From Acidobacteriaceae bacterium (GTDB lineage Bacteria; Acidobacteriota; Terriglobia; Terriglobales; Acidobacteriaceae), in assembly GCA_030040115.1 (NCBI GenBank), contig JASHUH010000073.1, positions 1 to 5,307 of the forward strand: a DNA stretch of 5,307 nucleotides. Reading direction: 5' to 3'. Made by a program: the position numbers and the translations under genes. This document shows, piece by piece, positions 4,560-5,307 of this stretch. The notes under the pieces were generated by a model, which saw nothing but the letters and a program-made list of their open reading frames with translations, did no database searches and was not told where the DNA came from. Within the stretch, counting starts at the first letter, position 1; every line of letters starts with the position of its first letter.

Positions 4560-5307
4560 GTTCCAGTTTCTTTGTGGGCGGCTTTGGCCCGAGCACCGCG
4601 GTCATTGCATCTGGTTCGGCACTGCCGATCTTTTCTGGTCGCTCATAGAATTGCTGGATGTTGGTCAGAAATAGCATTCCCTCTGCCGGCGCTCTCTCCG
4701 CATCCCCGCGCATCACGCAGTCTAAGTCCCAAAAGATTTCCAGTTCCTTCGGAATCACAGGGTCCGCCCGAAACACTCGTCCGCCAATAAAATCCGTCCT
4801 CAGGCGTTCAAGAACAATGACATTGGGCGCCAGCACAAGAAAGGTCTTTGCGTACTCTTGGGCAACCGGCTCCGTTTCTCTCGCCGCATTCAAGTATTGC
4901 CATGCAACCGCCAGCGCCATCACCTTGGTCTTGCCCGACCCAGTCGCCATCTTGACGCAGTAACGGGAAAAATCATCGTAAGGAGGCAAGCGCAGATCCC
5001 GCGTATCTTGTGCATAACGCTCCAGGAGCGCCTTCCGCGTGCGTACTTTCTCGTACTCCCAGACAAAAATCAGCGTTTCGATTGCTTCCTGCTGCGAGTG
5101 GTGATACTTAAAAGGAACGCCATTGGGCAGTTTATGATCGCTGTGGAACCAGTAGTTCAATAGGATGCGCGTTGTTTCCGTAATCCCCTTATAGCCGCCA
5201 ACGACCCACGCCTTCACCGCTTCGCGCAGCGCCGGTACACAAGGGGCTGTTCGCAGCCTTGAGGTAACATCCAACAGCTCTGTTTGCGCGTCACTGGCCG
5301 CCTTCTT
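4462..5307 (-). pseudogene. Type III restriction enzyme Res / DEAD-box helicase subunit, truncated, runs off right edge
   Basis: The minus-strand frame enters open from the right edge, so the true start is outside the window; a TTG at 5274-5272 is not needed as a start. Helicase parts are visible in order, numbering that TTG as residue 1. YHHSQQEAIETL (57-68) is the Q-motif-like segment before the helicase core. MATGSGKTKVMALA (109-122) is Walker A with K115. TFLVLAPNVIVLERLRTDF follows as motif Ia region, then GGRVFRADPVIP, LTNIQQFYERP and MTAVLGPKPPTKKLELTDF. These are typical of Res-like ATP-dependent restriction helicases. The match stops at ELTDF, at about 4550, just before the DEAH motif II is expected. 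The remaining residues down to the stop at 4462 are arginine-rich antisense of the pilin fragment. Motif II onward and the nuclease domain are missing on this side, so the protein should be inactive. Confidence 0.8.

Noticed and set aside
4572..5163. Several + strand ORFs at the right end
   Set aside because: All are antisense to the helicase-like restriction gene, which has clear Walker A and other motifs in its own frame.

Overview
The window looks like a bacterial chromosome of fairly high GC content. The style of the left-hand genes (fumarylacetoacetase-family tail, long TalB-type transaldolase, strong AGGAGG/GGAGG ribosome sites) would fit Acidobacteriota or a similar soil phylum. That assignment is a guess from gene style, not a proof.

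Left part, 1-2460, is ordinary chromosome, all on the + strand. It holds the 3' end of a fumarylacetoacetate hydrolase-family gene (1-117), a complete transaldolase gene tal (228-1229), a small membrane protein gene (1282-1551) and a clear intrinsic terminator (1581-1612). A roughly 300-base, hairpin-rich intergenic stretch follows, then a 181-residue protein I do not recognise (1915-2460).

Right part, from 2461 to the edge, is accessory DNA built from fragments. A DNA cytosine-5 methyltransferase N-terminus (minus strand) is cut off exactly where it meets the stop codon of the 1915-2460 gene. Next to it is an apparently frameshifted minus-strand ORF (2660-2937). At 3030-3076 lies the 3' half of a tRNA-Glu(UUC) gene (minus strand) with no 5' half, the classic footprint of site-specific integration into a tRNA gene. 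By its orientation the integrated element should extend to the right of it.

The element side carries an intact Abi-like HEPN-domain protein gene (3181-3900, minus strand). Divergent to it on the + strand is what looks like a compact, independently transcribed structured RNA of about 90 nt (3938-4029), with its own -35/-10, a GAAA-capped hairpin and a strong terminator. This HEPN protein plus small RNA pair is the most interesting item in the window; it resembles an RNA-associated abortive infection or toxin-antitoxin locus.

Further right, a conjugative pilin gene of the TrbC/VirB2 family (4293-4559) is broken at about 4548. It is joined tail to tail to a broken type III restriction enzyme Res/helicase gene that runs off the right edge. 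The picture is a decayed conjugative or integrative defence island next to core genes, in which the Abi/RNA pair is the only complete module visible.
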